The notes beneath the pieces are model-generated. The model did no database searches. It was given only the letters and a program-made list of their open reading frames with translations, and had not been told where the DNA came from. DNA of 64,000 nucleotides from Micromonospora parathelypteridis (GTDB taxonomy: Bacteria; Actinomycetota; Actinomycetes; Mycobacteriales; Micromonosporaceae): assembly GCF_014201145.1 (NCBI RefSeq), contig NZ_JACHDP010000001.1, positions 4,216,001 through 4,280,000 on the forward strand, read 5' to 3'. Positions 62,029 to 64,000 of the stretch are shown one piece after another. Each line of letters opens with the position of its first letter. Position 1 is the first letter of the stretch. A program made the position numbers and the translations under genes.

Positions 62029-64000
62029 ATGGACCCCGAGACCTTTCTGGACCGCTTCTTCGGCCCCGGGAACACGGCCTGGCCTGCGCGCGACCCCCGC
62101 TCCACGACCGCCTTGTTCCTCTCCGACTACCTCGCCCTGCTGGCCGACGACTCCGACGCGCCCTATATCCTGCCGCGCAACGAACCCGGTAACCCGCACA
62201 AACACATCTACGTCATCCCTCGGCTCAGCCGCCAGGCGACGAGAGTGCGGGAGTGGCTCGCCGCGTTCGTGGTGCCCAGCCACGCCGCCTTCGTCAACCG
62301 CCCCGAGGCACTGCGTGTCGGTGACCCAGTCGACGACGCCGTCGCAGCGTTCGTCGGCCACCGCCGCGTATACGTCCTGGAACATTCGCCGGACAGCTCC
62401 CGAAGCGTGTGGGCGGCGCTGGGCCGGATGCGCCACACCATCAGCCAGCGGCCGACCACCCATTCCGGTGTGCCGGTGCCGGTGGGGCGACTGCTGGCCG
62501 AGTTCGACCTAGCCATGGCTGCAGGCGACCACCGCGCCACCGCAGAGTTGCTGGGCCGTTTGGAGGGCACCGGTCTCAGCGGGATGAACCTCACCTACCT
62601 CACCGTCAAGCGGCTCGCCCGGCTGGGCAGCCACGGTGAACTCCTACGTCTGCCCGCGCTACGCGACGTGGTCGCCACCCGCCCGCCGGCGCCGGTTCGC
62701 GAGGCGATCCTGGATGCGATCCACTCCACGGTGCTCGCCGATCCGCTGGCCGACGGCGACACCGAGGCGGCACGGCAGGCGCTGGTCCTGCGCGGGGAGT
62801 TGGTGCCGGCGCTCGCCGACGGCCCGCTGGCCGGTTTCGGCGTCGAGGCCCTCGCTGTGATCGCGCTCGCGGCCTCCGCCATCGCGGACGCGGCACTGTG
62901 GGACCGGCTGCGAAACGACGAGGATGCGTGGCGGCGACTCGGCGCGGCCCGGCCCGACCTGCTGACGTCCGCCGAGTATCCGGCCCCGGGCGCCGAGCGC
63001 CCCACCCTACCGGCTACCCCCGCGCCCCTTTCCCCCACGCCGATAGAGGCATCCCCCGCCGAAGCGTTGGATCACACCGTGCCACCCCACGTACCGTCCG
63101 TCGCGGCCCGGCCGGAAACCTGGCTGGAGCTGGTCCAGGCAATCGCCAAGGTTGAGGACATCAGCGCGGTGATAGCCGAGGGGGCATGGCGCTCTTGGCC
63201 GCCAGCGGCCACTTCCGACAGAACACTCGCCGACCTGCTCAACGGCCTCGACAACGACGGCGCCGAACGCGCTTGGACAATCGTCGGGGCTTTCGTAGAC
63301 AGCGATGGCTACGGGCAGCCGGCCAGCCACACGGCGCACGCATTCCTGACCAACGCGTTGAGCCACAATCGGTTCCGGTCTAGCGACATGGCCGGCATCG
63401 TCGCTCTGTTAGAGATCACCCTGCGCGGCGGCCTGCCAGCCGCCGAGTACAGAACTCTGCTGGACGATCTGGGCGCCGAGTGCGATCGCTGGATCAGCGT
63501 GAACCAGGCCTCGGTCGTCTTGGACATGTGTGACGTGATCGCTCGTTCTCCCAGCCCTGACAACGAGGCGCGTTTGCGGCTTGTTCAGTTACTCCTGGCA
63601 CCGTTGGCCCTCCAATGCGGCCGGCTGGAGGCCGACCAACTCGCGTTGGCTCGCCTTATCAACGCCGAATTTGGTCTGGGTTTCGCCTGGACGTCCCCGG
63701 CCAACCCGCCGCACAGCCCCGAATCCACGCCCATTTCAGCGCGCGAGGTGCTGTTGTACTCCTTGGATGAAGGGGCGCTGCGACGGGCGGGTACGGTTCT
63801 GGCTGCATTCGCGCCGGCGCTTAACCTGCAGCTGAGTAGCGATCACGTTGGGAGCCGCCAATTGAAGCAGTGGGTTCATCGGGCAGACGTCATCGTCATG
63901 GCTACCCGTTGCGCCACACATGCCGCCACAGGGTTCATCCGGTCGACCGCGCGTCCTGACGCCACGATCCGTGAGGCTGAGGGTGCCGGGTCTGCGTCGT
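62029..64000 (+). CDS. dpdD: DpdD, partial at window end
   Basis: At least 657 codons from ATG 62029 (GAGGG upstream; GTG 62017, overlapping the dpdK stop, is an alternative), open to the last base with no stop. N-terminus MDPETFLDRFFGPGNTAWPARDPRST, then a long helical body with Pro-rich linkers near residues 325-360. The visible C-terminal part (SRQLKQWVHRADVIVMATRCATHAATGFI, then EAEGAGSAS) resembles a DUF2325-type domain. DpdD is an essential-for-restriction Dpd protein of unknown mechanism. More dpd genes would be expected downstream. Confidence 0.72.
   Translation, partial: MDPETFLDRFFGPGNTAWPARDPRSTTALFLSDYLALLADDSDAPYILPRNEPGNPHKHIYVIPRLSRQATRVREWLAAFVVPSHAAFVNRPEALRVGDPVDDAVAAFVGHRRVYVLEHSPDSSRSVWAALGRMRHTISQRPTTHSGVPVPVGRLLAEFDLAMAAGDHRATAELLGRLEGTGLSGMNLTYLTVKRLARLGSHGELLRLPALRDVVATRPPAPVREAILDAIHSTVLADPLADGDTEAARQALVLRGELVPALADGPLAGFGVEALAVIALAASAIADAALWDRLRNDEDAWRRLGAARPDLLTSAEYPAPGAERPTLPATPAPLSPTPIEASPAEALDHTVPPHVPSVAARPETWLELVQAIAKVEDISAVIAEGAWRSWPPAATSDRTLADLLNGLDNDGAERAWTIVGAFVDSDGYGQPASHTAHAFLTNALSHNRFRSSDMAGIVALLEITLRGGLPAAEYRTLLDDLGAECDRWISVNQASVVLDMCDVIARSPSPDNEARLRLVQLLLAPLALQCGRLEADQLALARLINAEFGLGFAWTSPANPPHSPESTPISAREVLLYSLDEGALRRAGTVLAAFAPALNLQLSSDHVGSRQLKQWVHRADVIVMATRCATHAATGFIRSTARPDATIREAEGAGSAS

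Overview
The window is high-GC DNA with dense coding, many GTG/TTG starts and frequent ATGA/GTGA stop-start overlaps. The gene order prfB-ftsE-ftsX-smpB-ssrA, an actinobacterial tmRNA, a 10-methyl fatty acid gene pair, a membrane-anchored AA10 LPMO and many two-component/MerR/AraC/ArsR regulators point to a filamentous actinobacterium, most likely Micromonosporaceae (Micromonospora-like). The genus is an inference from gene content, not from a database search.

Layout. 1-3183: conserved block with the 3' end of prfB, the divisome ABC pair ftsEX, and the ribosome-rescue pair smpB and ssrA. 3221-9438: small secreted or membrane proteins, a ThDP-dependent decarboxylase, an MTA phosphorylase, YqgE, tRNA-Ala(GGC) and a zinc-free L36 paralogue. 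9562-18960: LPMO, two aldo/keto reductases, a hemerythrin-like protein, a NarL-type two-component pair, an AAA ATPase plus VWA protein pair, and a DinB-like protein. 19115-27122: GlxA-type regulator divergent from an MFS carrier, a ricin-type lectin, YbaK, tmsA-tmsB, and an ArsR/SRPBCC operon. 27331-35531: trypsin-fold pseudoprotease with tachylectin-like repeats, a GGDEF-EAL protein, a TipA-like MerR regulator, a class A beta-lactamase-fold serine hydrolase and a small monooxygenase. 35554-42118: gluconokinase, two paralogous anchored proteins, an epoxide hydrolase preceded by a candidate leader peptide, and a VOC protein.

From about 42.14 kb the character changes. A broken VOC-gene remnant abuts a HigBA-type toxin-antitoxin operon whose promoter region carries a 28-bp perfect palindrome. 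Next comes a 1027-aa PLD-helicase-DUF3427 protein on the minus strand. A 620-bp divergent spacer with no convincing gene precedes a tightly overlapping plus-strand operon that runs off the window end. I read that operon as the restriction/accessory part of a Dpd (7-deazapurine-in-DNA) system, in the order dpdE-dpdF-dpdG-dpdH-dpdI-dpdJ-dpdK-dpdD. It contains two SF2 helicases (SNF2-like and RecQ-like), an AAA-type ATPase, a large DEAH helicase with a Cys cluster, and a single-HKD PLD nuclease. The base-modification genes (dpdA, dpdB, dpdC and preQ0 synthesis) are not in the window and would be expected beyond base 64000.

The first 42 kb is mostly ordinary chromosome with several unusual proteins. 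The last 22 kb is an accessory defence island and is the most interesting part.
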